From Bacteroidales bacterium (GTDB lineage: Bacteria; Bacteroidota; Bacteroidia; Bacteroidales; UBA3824): a stretch of DNA of 64,000 nucleotides. The notes below the pieces were generated by a model. That model made no database searches. It saw only the letters and a program-made list of their open reading frames with translations, and was not told the DNA's origin. Both the position numbers and the translations under genes were made by a program. Each line of letters opens with the position of its first letter. Positions within the stretch are counted from its first letter, which is position 1. Below are positions 52,457-62,482 of this stretch, piece after piece. The DNA lies in NCBI GenBank assembly GCA_016293845.1, contig JAEDDH010000007.1:62001-126000 (forward strand). Reading direction: 5' to 3'.

Positions 52457-53347
52457 TTAAATCCCTGCGCCGTCGGTGAAAGTTTCGCTGACGGCTTTTT
52501 GTTGGATAATGCGCGAATAAGGCGGAACTCCCTCGGTGAGCCAGATGTTACCGCCTACTACGGTGTCGTGACCAATAGTTATGCGTCCAAGTATCGACGA
52601 ATTGGAGTAAACAGTAACATTGTCTTCCAAAATAGGATGTCGGGGAAGGTTGACAGGATGACCGTTTTCGTTGTAGGTAAATTTCTTTGCACCAAGCGTA
52701 ACACCCTGATACAGAGTAACGTGATTACCAACAATACAAGTTTCGCCAATAACCACACCTGTGCCGTGGTCGATAGAAAAATATTCGCCTATCTGAGCGC
52801 CCGGGTGAATGTCGATACCGGTTTTGGAATGTGCCATCTCGGTCATAATGCGCGGAAGCACAGGCACTCCGAGGGTAAGCAACGCGTGTGCAATACGGTA
52901 GTTTACCATCACCTGCACCACAGGATAACAGAAAATAATCTCGCTAAACGATGTTACAGCGGGGTCGGTTTCGCTCATTGCCTCAATATCGGTGTAAAGC
53001 ACACGTTTGATTTCGGGAATCATCTCGATAAACTTTACAGCAATTTCGTCGGACTTATCTTCGCAAACGTTTTCACCCTTGAAACATTTGAAACTCAGGC
53101 GTATCTGGTCTTTTAGGCGAGTTTCCAACTCCTCCATACAAACGCCAATATGGTAATAACGGCTTTCGCGGTCGCGGATTTCTGCGCCAAAAAATCCCGG
53201 AAAAATAATCTGTTTTAGCAGGTCGATAATCCTACTGATTGCCTCAATTGAAGGCTGATTACCTCCCTGAGTTTGCATTCTCACCTCGTTTTCGGTTACT
53301 TCCGACAAGAGGACAACGTTTTTTGATAGTATCTCTTTCTTATCCAT
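52457..53347 (-). CDS. cysE: Serine O-acetyltransferase (EpsC/CysE type)
   Basis: 296 residues: a long N-terminal helical domain and a left-handed beta-helix (IDIHPGAQIGEYFSIDHGTGVVIGETCIVGNHVTLYQGVTLGAK). The catalytic His lies in DHGTGVVIGE. It acetylates serine for cysteine synthesis. The EpsC/SrpH subtype is longer at the N-terminus than enteric CysE, as seen here. Minus-strand TATCTTTG box about 20 bases upstream. Confidence 0.9.
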   Translation of the reverse strand: MDKKEILSKNVVLLSEVTENEVRMQTQGGNQPSIEAISRIIDLLKQIIFPGFFGAEIRDRESRYYHIGVCMEELETRLKDQIRLSFKCFKGENVCEDKSDEIAVKFIEMIPEIKRVLYTDIEAMSETDPAVTSFSEIIFCYPVVQVMVNYRIAHALLTLGVPVLPRIMTEMAHSKTGIDIHPGAQIGEYFSIDHGTGVVIGETCIVGNHVTLYQGVTLGAKKFTYNENGHPVNLPRHPILEDNVTVYSNSSILGRITIGHDTVVGGNIWLTEGVPPYSRIIQQKAVSETFTDGAGI

Positions 53348-53499
53348 CGATGTTAAAATTTAGGCGCAAAGATACTCATCGCGTCAACAAATTCCAACAA
53401 AAAAAATAAAAATAGAAGATTTTTCGGAAAAATGGGATAAAGTAGAAAAAATTTTCAATATATTTGTATATATAAACAACAACTAATAATTTCAAAACT

Positions 53500-54597
53500 A
53501 TGGAAAAGAATTATTTTATTTGCGCCATTTTGATGGTGGTTTTAAGTCTAAATGCATTTGCCCAAGATGATGGAAGAGATATGCAATGGTTTGATATTTC
53601 AACACTTAACTATGTAGTAACGGGCAATACCGACAAGAATCACGTTTTGCAGCAGCATTTACTTATCGACGGGGCTGTGGTAGAAGCCAAATCGGATGTG
53701 ATGGACAGGATGCAAACTTGTATGAAAGAAATTTCGCAACGATTTGTAAATGAGAAAGATGCCGACGTTGGACAATTAACCGATAAAATCACTGCAAATC
53801 TCAAACAAATGATGCAAGAGCACCCCGAATTGGCACCTCAACTCGAACAACAATTAAAAGAACTTGCAGAGCAACGCAGCGATTTCTCCAACACATTTGT
53901 AAAAGAGGTGGGCGATTACACCTACCCACCAGAAGAGGTTCTCAAAGAGATAACCGCCATTGCTGTAAACAAACGCGCATATTCGGCGTGGAGCGATATG
54001 GGCAACGGACTCTTTGCCGTTCTCACAGGCGAATGTTACGGACCGTTAGAAAAAGACAATTTTAACCGTCCAAAAGTTAAAGAAAGCGACGAATACACTT
54101 GGGGCGCAATTAATTACGATGGCAAGTTTATTTTTGAAGCCAAATATTCGCAACCAGTGTCGTATCCCGAACACAATTTTATCATTTTACGCTACAAGCA
54201 GGGCGGAGAACAAAAATGTGGTGCCTGCGGTTTCAACGGAGAGGTGCGAGTGCCTTTTGTATATAACGATGCCCATTGGTATGGAGCAGGATTTCATTTA
54301 TACATTTTTGAAAAAAACAATAAATATGGATTTATCTCACTCGATGGCAAAGAGTTGCAACCCTGCGTTTACGAAAAACCCGAGCCATTTGGGTCGGGAT
54401 GGAGCGTTACCAAAGACGGCACAAACTACGGCTTAGTAGATCACGTCAATGGCAGATTGGTGATTCCGCTAAAATACAAGTCGGTGTGGGACAATAAAAT
54501 GGATGAAATTTTTATGCAGCGTTTCGACAAAAAAATCGACGTTTACACCGAGAATGGTTTTAATCTAATTCGCACAATTGACGAACCAGAGGATTAA
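53500..54597 (+). CDS. WG-repeat secreted protein
   Basis: 365 residues with signal peptide ending AFAQ. A helical region (about 60-150) precedes several WG repeats: WGAINYDGKFIFEAKY, GACGFNGEVRVPFVYND, YGFISLDGKELQPCVYE and YGLVDHVNGRLVIPLKYKSV. WG-repeat proteins are common exported Bacteroidota proteins of unknown function. Confidence 0.8.
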   Translation: MEKNYFICAILMVVLSLNAFAQDDGRDMQWFDISTLNYVVTGNTDKNHVLQQHLLIDGAVVEAKSDVMDRMQTCMKEISQRFVNEKDADVGQLTDKITANLKQMMQEHPELAPQLEQQLKELAEQRSDFSNTFVKEVGDYTYPPEEVLKEITAIAVNKRAYSAWSDMGNGLFAVLTGECYGPLEKDNFNRPKVKESDEYTWGAINYDGKFIFEAKYSQPVSYPEHNFIILRYKQGGEQKCGACGFNGEVRVPFVYNDAHWYGAGFHLYIFEKNNKYGFISLDGKELQPCVYEKPEPFGSGWSVTKDGTNYGLVDHVNGRLVIPLKYKSVWDNKMDEIFMQRFDKKIDVYTENGFNLIRTIDEPED

Positions 54598-55014
54598 TTA
54601 ATACAAAATAAGTTCCAATCCTTGGTCTTGGTAAAACTCACATTTTAAGTCGCTCGACATCAGAGCCATACGCTCTGTAATGGCGTGTGAAATAATAATA
54701 TGGTCGCTTGGGTCGAAATGATTCATAGCCTTGTTGAGTTGCAAACGCGAATAGGTGTAGCAAACATCGCGACGAATTGGAAGAAACTCAATTCTAAGTT
54801 CGTTTTCAACAGCCGCCAAAACATCTTCGGCAGTCTTGTAATACTTGTTAAGAAGTTTTTTGTTGTTAAAAAGCACAATAAGTTCACGCATAGACTCGCT
54901 ACTTGCGTAAAAAGTATTGTTATAATCTTCTATAATTTGTTGCGCACCTTTGCTCAAATTGTCCATATCAATGAGCAAATCAATTATTACGCAAGTATCA
55001 AGCATTAACCGCAT
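54598..55014 (-). CDS. PIN-domain ribonuclease (VapC-like toxin)
   Basis: 138 residues from ATG 55014. PIN acidic residues appear in MLDTCVIIDLL, SMRELIVLF, DPSDHIIISHA and MSSD. The gene starts within the last codons of the small gene at 54998-55195. Likely an RNase toxin of a type II toxin-antitoxin pair. Confidence 0.85.
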   Translation of the reverse strand: MRLMLDTCVIIDLLIDMDNLSKGAQQIIEDYNNTFYASSESMRELIVLFNNKKLLNKYYKTAEDVLAAVENELRIEFLPIRRDVCYTYSRLQLNKAMNHFDPSDHIIISHAITERMALMSSDLKCEFYQDQGLELILY

Positions 55015-55195
55015 TACTAATAATCTTTTGGCCGTTCTTATAACTTTTACACTGCGCCTGCAATTCGGGGTCAATAATCTCTATGCACCATTTGTGTGCA
55101 CGTGCCCATTGTGCAGTTTTTGAAATGTACTTTTTGGGTTGCTCGGCTGCCTGATTAGTAGTTTCAGAGGTTGATGGTTTTGCTGTTGATTCCAT
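54998..55195 (-). CDS. Small partner (antitoxin-like) of the PIN protein
   Basis: 65 residues. Thr/Ala-rich N-terminus, then KTAQWARAHKWCIEIIDPELQAQCKSYKNG. No known fold seen. Position and 17-base overlap with the PIN gene suggest a coupled antitoxin. Confidence 0.6.
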   Translation of the reverse strand: MESTAKPSTSETTNQAAEQPKKYISKTAQWARAHKWCIEIIDPELQAQCKSYKNGQKIISNAVNA

Positions 55196-55270
55196 AGTTT
55201 TAATTCATTAATTATATGGTGCAAATATATGTGTTTTTTTGGAAAACAAAAAATATTTTGGCTGAGAATA

Positions 55271-56695
55271 TCACACCTTCTTCTTTAAAGTATGTTTCAG
55301 CCATCTATTGCTCCTCAAACGCAAAAGGAACATTATGCCGCGGAGGAAGAGTTCCACTGCCATTGCCAACCAAACGCCTTTTAAGCCCATATACGATGCC
55401 AAAATCATTACAAACGGTATGCGTATCAGCCACATAGAGGCAAGGTTCATTATGCTTGGCACAAGACTGTCGCCCGCACCTACAAATATTCCGTAGCCTA
55501 TTATCGCCGCAGCAAACATCGGTTCGGCAAATGCCTCAATACGCAAAATCTCTGTGCCTGAGATAATTATATCTTCTACTGGGGTCATCAGCGACAGCAG
55601 TTCGGGACAGAAAATAAACATCAACACCGACATCACCGTTAGCATTATCATACCCGTAAAGGTGGAAATGTAGGCAAAACTTTTGGCAAGATACCTCCTC
55701 CCCGCCCCTACACACTGACCAATAAGCGTGGTGGCAGCGTCGGAAATACCGTAGCCGGGCATATAGCAGATTCCCTCGATGGTAACGGCAAAGGTGTCGG
55801 CGGCTATTGCCACATTGCCAAGCGGCGCAACTATCGATGTCATAACAATATATGCCAAACTCATAATAGTACGCTGAACGCCAATGGGAAGGCTAATTTT
55901 GAGTGAATTTACCACACATTTGTGGGTGGGACGGTAAGAGCCTTTTTCACGCCAAACAGAAAGCAATTTCGATCGGCACACAAGGTAATACATCTCTATA
56001 AACGACACCAAAGCGCAAGCCAAAACTGACCCTGTGGCAGCCCCCCTAACGCCGAGTCCCGCACCGGGGATAATCCACTCGTAGCCACAAAACTCAAACG
56101 TGCGGTTGGGATAAATCAAGAAAAAATTAAAAATCACATCCAAAACGCAGGTGGTGATATTCAAAATACTCGGCACACGGAGGTTGCCCTCGCTGCGGAG
56201 CATACTCGAGGCAAGGTAACTCATCTGCATAAATGGCATTCCGCACGAAAAAATAAAATAGTATGCGGAGGCGTCGTCGCAAATGTCGTCACCACCGTTG
56301 AGCCAATGCGGAAGTGGCTGACTAACAAGCAATGACACAGCAGTAACAATCAATCCAGAAAGCAGACAAAACGAAATCGACTGACGGAGAATGTCGCGGG
56401 CGGCTTTGGGATTGTCGGCTCCGATACGGTGCGAAACCATTACAGCAAAGCCAGTTACCACCGACTCCACAAGTCCGAAAATAAGCCAAGTGGTAGATGT
56501 AACAAGACCCACGGCTGCCGAAGCGTGCGCACCAAGACTTCCCACCATACTCGTGTCGATATACAACATAAGTATAAACGAAATCTGCGCCATAATAGCG
56601 GGCATACTCAACTGCAAAGTCAACTTAATTTGCTGACTTCGAGTAAGTTGTTCGCCCTTGCGGATTGCCTCAAATGCCTTGTCGGATTTAGCCAT
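55271..56695 (-). CDS. MATE family efflux transporter
   Basis: 474 residues with twelve hydrophobic segments. N-terminal QQIKLTLQLSMPAIMAQISFILMLYID and GSLGAHASAAVGL, as well as the second-half GAGDSLVPSIMNLASMWLIR, are typical MATE motifs. Exports cationic compounds with Na+ or H+. Starts 4 bases after the flavoprotein stop codon; both share the promoter at 57959-57966. Confidence 0.9.
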   Translation of the reverse strand: MAKSDKAFEAIRKGEQLTRSQQIKLTLQLSMPAIMAQISFILMLYIDTSMVGSLGAHASAAVGLVTSTTWLIFGLVESVVTGFAVMVSHRIGADNPKAARDILRQSISFCLLSGLIVTAVSLLVSQPLPHWLNGGDDICDDASAYYFIFSCGMPFMQMSYLASSMLRSEGNLRVPSILNITTCVLDVIFNFFLIYPNRTFEFCGYEWIIPGAGLGVRGAATGSVLACALVSFIEMYYLVCRSKLLSVWREKGSYRPTHKCVVNSLKISLPIGVQRTIMSLAYIVMTSIVAPLGNVAIAADTFAVTIEGICYMPGYGISDAATTLIGQCVGAGRRYLAKSFAYISTFTGMIMLTVMSVLMFIFCPELLSLMTPVEDIIISGTEILRIEAFAEPMFAAAIIGYGIFVGAGDSLVPSIMNLASMWLIRIPFVMILASYMGLKGVWLAMAVELFLRGIMFLLRLRSNRWLKHTLKKKV

Positions 56696-56699
56696 CGCC

Positions 56700-57938
56700 T
56701 CAGTTAGATTTATTCTGATTGTTAACTATCGACATTGCCGCAGTGTAGGCGGTAGTCCAAGCGGATTGAAGGTTAAATCCTCCTGTAACAGCATCTATAT
56801 CAAGCACTTCGCCGACAAAATATAGATTCTTGACAGCCTTAGATTCCAAACTCTTGCTGCTCACAGCATTGAGCGAAATGCCTCCCGAAGTAACAAACTC
56901 TTCTTTGTAATGGCCTCGTCCTTGAATTTTGTATGTATCTGAAATTAAAATAGATACAAGACGATTGAGATTCTTTTTCGACACCTCCGACCAACGTTTT
57001 TTGCCGTCGATACCGCATTTGTTGGTGATATAGAGCCACATACGGTTGGTAATGCCGTCGGGACGAACAGCAAGAATAGTTTTTTGAGGATAACGCGATT
57101 GAAACGAGAAGACTATGTTTCGAGCATCTTCTTCGTTGGTATTCAGCCAATTAACTATAAGGTTTGATGTGTACTTGTTTTCTTTGAGATAACGAGCAGC
57201 GTAGGACGACAATTTTAAAATTGCCGGTCCGCTCATTCCCCAATGTGTAACAAGAATAGACCCCTCGGAGATAAATTTAGTACCGGCAATGCTGCATGAT
57301 GCGTCGTCCACAGTTGCGCCCATAAGTGCGTTTAAATCATGGTCTTTGATGGTAAAGGTAAAAAGGCTTGGAACAGGCTCAACGGTTGCGATACCAATGT
57401 TTTTAAAAATATCGAGAAAAGCAGGTGATGTTCCGCCTGTGGCAACTACCACAATATCAAACATTTGCGGCGATTTTTCGTCAAACGATAAAATAAACTT
57501 GCCGTCATCATTGGTTTGCAACGATGATAAACGGTGGTTGGTTTTGATTGTTACACCTTTGGCAATCAACGCATTATACAATGTATCAACAATCTGCAAA
57601 GCATTTTGCGAAGTGGGGAAAACACGTCCGTCGTCTTGTGCAAAAAGCGTTACACCGTGGGCTAAAAACCACTCTTGCAGAGCGTTATGGTCAAAATTAT
57701 AGAAAAGTTTTTTCAATAGATTAGCCCCACGAGGATACACGTGACTCAGCGCACCCACAGCATCAAACGTGTTGGTGATATTGCATCGGCCTCCGCCTGT
57801 GAGCGAAAGTTTGTGCATAGGCTTATCGCTTGATTCAAAAATAGTTATATCAAACTCACGGGTGTTTTCCGCAATGTTGGCGGCACAGAAGCAACCTGCA
57901 GCCCCCGCTCCTATTATGGCTAATCTCGTTGAAGACAT
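56700..57938 (-). CDS. HI0933/YhiN-type FAD-dependent oxidoreductase
   Basis: 412 residues. GAGAAGCFCA Rossmann motif (residues 9-18), TGGGRCNITNT (HI0933 family signature), VVATGGTS and the C-terminal GGFNLQSAWTTAYTAA. A soluble flavoprotein of unknown substrate. Minus-strand TAACTTTG box at 57959-57966. Confidence 0.88.
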   Translation of the reverse strand: MSSTRLAIIGAGAAGCFCAANIAENTREFDITIFESSDKPMHKLSLTGGGRCNITNTFDAVGALSHVYPRGANLLKKLFYNFDHNALQEWFLAHGVTLFAQDDGRVFPTSQNALQIVDTLYNALIAKGVTIKTNHRLSSLQTNDDGKFILSFDEKSPQMFDIVVVATGGTSPAFLDIFKNIGIATVEPVPSLFTFTIKDHDLNALMGATVDDASCSIAGTKFISEGSILVTHWGMSGPAILKLSSYAARYLKENKYTSNLIVNWLNTNEEDARNIVFSFQSRYPQKTILAVRPDGITNRMWLYITNKCGIDGKKRWSEVSKKNLNRLVSILISDTYKIQGRGHYKEEFVTSGGISLNAVSSKSLESKAVKNLYFVGEVLDIDAVTGGFNLQSAWTTAYTAAMSIVNNQNKSN

Positions 57939-57958
57939 ATATCAAATTTTACAAGCCG

Positions 57959-57966
57959 CAAAGTTA
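57959..57966 (-). promoter_or_regulatory. -7 box of the YhiN-MATE operon
   Basis: TAACTTTG on the minus strand, 21 bases before the ATG at 57938. Confidence 0.6.
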
Positions 57967-58068
57967 CCTATAATTTTCTTACCATAAAAAATGCAAACAA
58001 CCATTTTCAGAAAATAATTTGCCAACCAAAAGAATAATTGTTTAACTTTGCCCGAAAAATCTTGTATT

Positions 58069-58986
58069 ATGCCACTGAAATATCCCGACAATTTGCCGGC
58101 CATAGAACTACTAAAAAAGGAAAACATATTTGTAATTGACTATACCAAAGCCACTTCGCAAGACATTCGTCCGCTTAGGATAGCCATTCTAAACCTTATG
58201 CCCATCAAGATAGCCACCGAAACTGACTTGATAAGGCTGCTGTCGAACTCGCCGCTGCAAATAGAAATCGACCTGATAAAAATCAAGAGCCACACCTCTA
58301 AAAACACCCCTGTGGAGCACATGAGGCGGTTTTACATCGATTTCGACGTGATAAAAACACGCAAATACGACGGCTTGATTGTTACCGGCGCACCCGTGGA
58401 ACAGATTGAATACAAAGATGTTACATATTGGAGCGAACTCACCGAAATTTTCGACTGGGCCAAAACCAACGTTACCGCCAAGATGTTTATCTGCTGGGGT
58501 GCGTGTGCCGCGCTTTACCACTACTACGGAGTGCCAAAGCACGGACTCGCCCAAAAAATGTTCGGTGTGTTTGAGCACCAGATGCTCGACCCCCTCAACC
58601 CTATTTTCCGTGGGTTCGACGATATTTTTTATGTTCCCCACAGCCGCCACACCGAAATACGCAAGGAGGACATCGATAAAGTGCCTGAAATAAAGATACT
58701 TGCAAGCAGTCCACAGGCAGGAGTGTATATGCTCTCAAACCAAAACGGACGCGAACTCTACCTCACAGGTCACGCCGAGTACAACGCCTTTACGTTAGAC
58801 AACGAATACCGCCGCGACCTTGCCAAAGGACTGCCTATCAACATTCCGCGCAACTATTATCCCAACAACGACCCGCATCAGCAGCCCGTAGTCCGCTGGC
58901 GCAGCACCGCCAACCTGATGTTCAACAACTGGCTGAATTACTTTGTATACCAAGAAACTCCATATAATATAGAGGAGATTGGGTAA
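58069..58986 (+). CDS. metA: Homoserine O-acetyltransferase (MetA family)
   Basis: 305 residues from ATG 58069; a TAACTTTG box just upstream makes the earlier ATG at 58048 untranscribed. Catalytic C142 (FICWGACAALY), H235 and E237 (LTGHAEYN). Residue 111 in GAPVEQIEY is Glu, the acetyl-CoA signature seen in Bacillus MetA, versus Gly in the E. coli succinyltransferase. So it should make O-acetylhomoserine for methionine synthesis. Length fits exactly. Confidence 0.93.
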   Translation: MPLKYPDNLPAIELLKKENIFVIDYTKATSQDIRPLRIAILNLMPIKIATETDLIRLLSNSPLQIEIDLIKIKSHTSKNTPVEHMRRFYIDFDVIKTRKYDGLIVTGAPVEQIEYKDVTYWSELTEIFDWAKTNVTAKMFICWGACAALYHYYGVPKHGLAQKMFGVFEHQMLDPLNPIFRGFDDIFYVPHSRHTEIRKEDIDKVPEIKILASSPQAGVYMLSNQNGRELYLTGHAEYNAFTLDNEYRRDLAKGLPINIPRNYYPNNDPHQQPVVRWRSTANLMFNNWLNYFVYQETPYNIEEIG

Positions 58987-58995
58987 GGGGGAAAC

Positions 58996-59625
58996 CTATC
59001 TTCTCCAGGCGCCAACCACTTCGCCGATATACATTGTGTGCACTCCGGCAGGGAAGTTTTTGTACTGACGTTCAGGAACTTCGTTTTTGTAATATTTAGG
59101 ATCGAAGGGTGCGGCGTACATAGTTTTACACTCAATAACAAGCGTTGCCTCGGTGTAATAAGGCGTGCCGTTTTGGGTGTAGGCTGTGTGAAGTCCGAGG
59201 GCTGCTGCTTTGTCGCCATCCCGTCCGCTCTTGGTGCCCATATAGTTGAGAACTTTCTGATTTTCAGAACCAAATGCCATTACGGTAAAATATTGAGCCT
59301 TGTCCATAAATTGTTTGGTGTAGCGTTTTTCGGCAACGTAAACCGTGAGAGCGGTGCTACCCCAAAGTACGCCGATTCCACCCCAACCGATAGTCATGGC
59401 GTTGTGCTTGGTTTTGTCTCCTACTGCCAATAGTTCCGACTTGCGAACCCACTGGAAACCATTGTCGTTGAAGTCCTTAGATACGTCTATTTTTTCAAAT
59501 CCGTATTGTTCCTGAGCCGTAGCCACAAGAGAAGAAAATGTAATTGCAAAAGCAACTAATGTTTTGATAATTAATGATTTTTTCTTTGTGAATATGATTA
59601 AATGTGATACAAAATGTTTCCTCAA
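58996..59625 (-). CDS. Exported flavin reductase-like protein, non-ATG start
   Basis: 209 residues from a TTG at 59625. The body (TIGWGGIGVLWGSTALTVYV, HTAYTQNGTPYYTEATLVIECKTMY, YIGEVVGAWRR) fits the flavin reductase/FMN-binding split-barrel family. A signal-peptide-like stretch (SLIIKTLVAFAITFSSLVATAQ) precedes it. A minus-strand TATCTTTG box at 59646-59653 excludes the ATG at 59676, and no in-frame ATG lies between. Start is therefore TTG or the usual ATG has been lost. Confidence 0.7.
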   Translation of the reverse strand: MRKHFVSHLIIFTKKKSLIIKTLVAFAITFSSLVATAQEQYGFEKIDVSKDFNDNGFQWVRKSELLAVGDKTKHNAMTIGWGGIGVLWGSTALTVYVAEKRYTKQFMDKAQYFTVMAFGSENQKVLNYMGTKSGRDGDKAAALGLHTAYTQNGTPYYTEATLVIECKTMYAAPFDPKYYKNEVPERQYKNFPAGVHTMYIGEVVGAWRR

Positions 59626-59645
59626 ACAAATGAAGAAACGATGAG

Positions 59646-59653
59646 CAAAGATA
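59646..59653 (-). promoter_or_regulatory. -7 box upstream of the flavin reductase-like gene
   Basis: TATCTTTG on the minus strand; argues against the upstream ATG. Confidence 0.5.
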
Positions 59654-59741
59654 TAAAATTTTGCGCTCTTAGGCAAAAGTATAAAAAATCAGCGGGCAAG
59701 TTTATCTTGTCCGCTGAAATAATCCGCTATGTTAGAATGAT

Positions 59742-62327
59742 TTATTCAAACACTATCTTGTCGCCTTTTACGTCGGCAAGGATTTCGGGCTTTTTGCCTA
59801 TGCGACCCGAAATGAGTTCGGTGGCAAGGGTGTTGAGTATCTCTTTTTGTATAACACGCTTTACAGGACGTGCTCCAAACTGAGGATCGTAACCCTTGTG
59901 AGCAACCCATTTTACAGCCTCGGGGGTAAGGTGTATTTGCAAGCCTTGCTCTTTGAGACTCTTGTTGATAACATTCATTTGAATGTCAACCACTTGCGCT
60001 ATCTGTTCCTCGCTCAAAGGTGTAAACATCACAGTTTCGTCGATTCGGTTGAGGAACTCGGGACGGATGGTGTTTTTCAAAAGGTTCATCACCTGATTGC
60101 GAGTGGTATCGAGTATCTCGTCGGTGTTTTTGCCGTTGAGTTCTTCAAGATTTTGGCGTATAACGTCGCTACCGAGGTTTGAGGTCATTATTATAATGGT
60201 GTTTTTGAAATTAACCGTGCGACCCTTTCCATCGGTAAGACGGCCATCGTCAAGCACTTGCAGCAAAATGTTGAACACATCGGGGTGAGCCTTTTCTATT
60301 TCGTCTAAAAGGATAACCGAATAGGGTTTGCGGCGCACTGCCTCAGTAAGTTGTCCGCCCTCGTCGTAACCAACGTATCCAGGAGGCGCTCCGATAAGAC
60401 GCGTTACAGCAAATTTTTCTTGATATTCGCTCATATCGATACGCACCATAAGGTTTTCGTCGTCGAAAAGGAACTCGGCAAGAGCCTTTGCCAATTCGGT
60501 TTTACCTACGCCCGTGGTACCGAGGAAGATAAACGAACCAATAGGCTTTTTGCTATCCTGCAATCCAGCACGGCTACGACGAACGGCATCTGCCACAACT
60601 GATATTGCAACATCCTGACCAACAACACGTTTGTGCAATTCGTTTTCGAGATTCAACAATTTATCCTTTTGACTCTGCAAAAGTTTTGTTAGCGGAATGC
60701 CCGTTTGACGCGAAATAACCTCTGCAATGTCTTCATATCCAATTTCTTCCTTGATAAGCGGCGAATCTTTTTGATTCTCTTCAAGTTGCGTTTTCAACTG
60801 ATTAATTTGGTTTTCCACTTCGGGAATACGACCATATTTCAATTCAGACGCAAGTTGGAGGTTACTTTCGCGCTCTGCCTTAGTGTACTGGTTTTTGAGG
60901 TTTTCGAGATCGGTTTTTAATTGCTGCATTTTTTGCACTATCTCTTTCTCGCTCTGCCACTTAGCATTAAGGTTTGAACGTTCCTCGTTGAGTTCGGCAA
61001 GTATTTTGGCGTTTTTCTCAATTTTGGCGGAATCACCTTCACGCTTAATTGCTTCACGCTCAATTTCATACTGACGAATTTTGCGGTTAACCTCGTCCAA
61101 AGGTTCGGGCACAGAGTTCATCTCAATTTTGAGTTTTGCCGCGCTCTCGTCGATCAGGTCTATGGCTTTATCAGGCAGGAAACGGTCTGATATATAGCGG
61201 TTTGACAGTTCCACAGCGGCAATAATTGCCTCGTCTTTTATACGGATATGGTGGTGGTTTTCGTAACGCTCTTTTAATCCACGAAGAATCGAAATGGCAT
61301 CCTCAACGTTTGGCTCATCAATCAAAACGGGCTGGAAACGACGTTCGAGAGCCTTATCCTTTTCAAAATATTTTTGATATTCGTCTAAAGTGGTTGCGCC
61401 AATGGCTTTTAGTTCGCCACGGGCAAGGGCAGGTTTCAAGATGTTGGCAGCGTCCATTGCACCGTCGCTCTTGCCTGCGCCCACAAGGGTGTGAATTTCA
61501 TCGATGAAAAGGATAATTTCGCCGTCGGAATCTATAACCTCCTTAACCACAGATTTTAAACGTTCCTCAAACTCACCTTTATATTTAGCACCTGCAATCA
61601 ATGCGCCCATATCGAGCGAATAAAGTTGCTTAGATTTAAGGTTTTCGGGCACGTCGCCATTGATGATACGATGCGCAAGTCCCTCAGCAATAGCAGTTTT
61701 GCCCACACCGGGTTCGCCCACAAGAATCGGGTTGTTTTTGGTGCGTCGGCTCAGGATTTGAAGCACACGGCGGATTTCGTCGTCACGACCGATAACAGGG
61801 TCAAGTTTGCCTTTAAGTGCCTGAGCGTTAAGGTTTATTGCGTATTTAGAAAGACTTTGGTAAGTATCCTCGGCGCTCTGGCTTGTAACCTTAGAGCCAC
61901 CGTGAAGTTCATCGATAGCCTTGGCAAGTTCTTTGGCGTTGAACCCGCTGTCTTTCATCATATTAGCCACGTCGTCGCCGGCATTAAGCAACGCCTGATA
62001 GATATGCTCGATGGTAACAAACTCGTCGCCACGCTTTTCGGCATCGGATTGAGCATTGAGCAATACGCGCTGACAGTCGCTGCTGAGGTAAGGCTCGCCG
62101 CCCTGCACCTTGGTGTAACGGCTGCAAATAGCGTCCAACGTGCGCTGGAAGGTTTGCAAATTGATATTCAGTTTCCTGAAAATAAAGTTGGTGATGTTTT
62201 CATCGGCTTTGATAATGGCAGAGAGCAGGTGTCCGGTTTCGATAGCCTGACATCCGGCACGCTGACTAAGCGCCACCGCATCCTGCACGGCCTTCTGCCC
62301 TTTGATTGTAAATTTGTCGAAGTTCAT
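59742..62327 (-). CDS. clpB: ClpB disaggregase
   Basis: 861 residues. Clp N domain (1-145), first AAA domain with GEPGVGKTA, the ClpB coiled-coil middle domain (about 400-530), and second AAA domain with GTTGVGKTE, FLFDDENLMVRIDMSEY and a final RPVKRVIQKEI. Length and middle domain separate it from ClpA/ClpC. It rescues aggregated proteins with DnaK. Repeats at 62483-62537 lie upstream and may be its operator. Confidence 0.97.
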   Translation of the reverse strand: MNFDKFTIKGQKAVQDAVALSQRAGCQAIETGHLLSAIIKADENITNFIFRKLNINLQTFQRTLDAICSRYTKVQGGEPYLSSDCQRVLLNAQSDAEKRGDEFVTIEHIYQALLNAGDDVANMMKDSGFNAKELAKAIDELHGGSKVTSQSAEDTYQSLSKYAINLNAQALKGKLDPVIGRDDEIRRVLQILSRRTKNNPILVGEPGVGKTAIAEGLAHRIINGDVPENLKSKQLYSLDMGALIAGAKYKGEFEERLKSVVKEVIDSDGEIILFIDEIHTLVGAGKSDGAMDAANILKPALARGELKAIGATTLDEYQKYFEKDKALERRFQPVLIDEPNVEDAISILRGLKERYENHHHIRIKDEAIIAAVELSNRYISDRFLPDKAIDLIDESAAKLKIEMNSVPEPLDEVNRKIRQYEIEREAIKREGDSAKIEKNAKILAELNEERSNLNAKWQSEKEIVQKMQQLKTDLENLKNQYTKAERESNLQLASELKYGRIPEVENQINQLKTQLEENQKDSPLIKEEIGYEDIAEVISRQTGIPLTKLLQSQKDKLLNLENELHKRVVGQDVAISVVADAVRRSRAGLQDSKKPIGSFIFLGTTGVGKTELAKALAEFLFDDENLMVRIDMSEYQEKFAVTRLIGAPPGYVGYDEGGQLTEAVRRKPYSVILLDEIEKAHPDVFNILLQVLDDGRLTDGKGRTVNFKNTIIIMTSNLGSDVIRQNLEELNGKNTDEILDTTRNQVMNLLKNTIRPEFLNRIDETVMFTPLSEEQIAQVVDIQMNVINKSLKEQGLQIHLTPEAVKWVAHKGYDPQFGARPVKRVIQKEILNTLATELISGRIGKKPEILADVKGDKIVFE

Positions 62328-62482
62328 AATATAAGTTGCTTAAAATTGTTTACGCTTTACAATTTACAAAAGATTTGCCAGATAGAGGATAGATTTTTGA
62401 AAGAAAATGCGAATTTTTTATAAAGCATTGATAATTAATAATTTATTCATTTCCTTAGAGTAATAGGACAAAAAATAAACAC

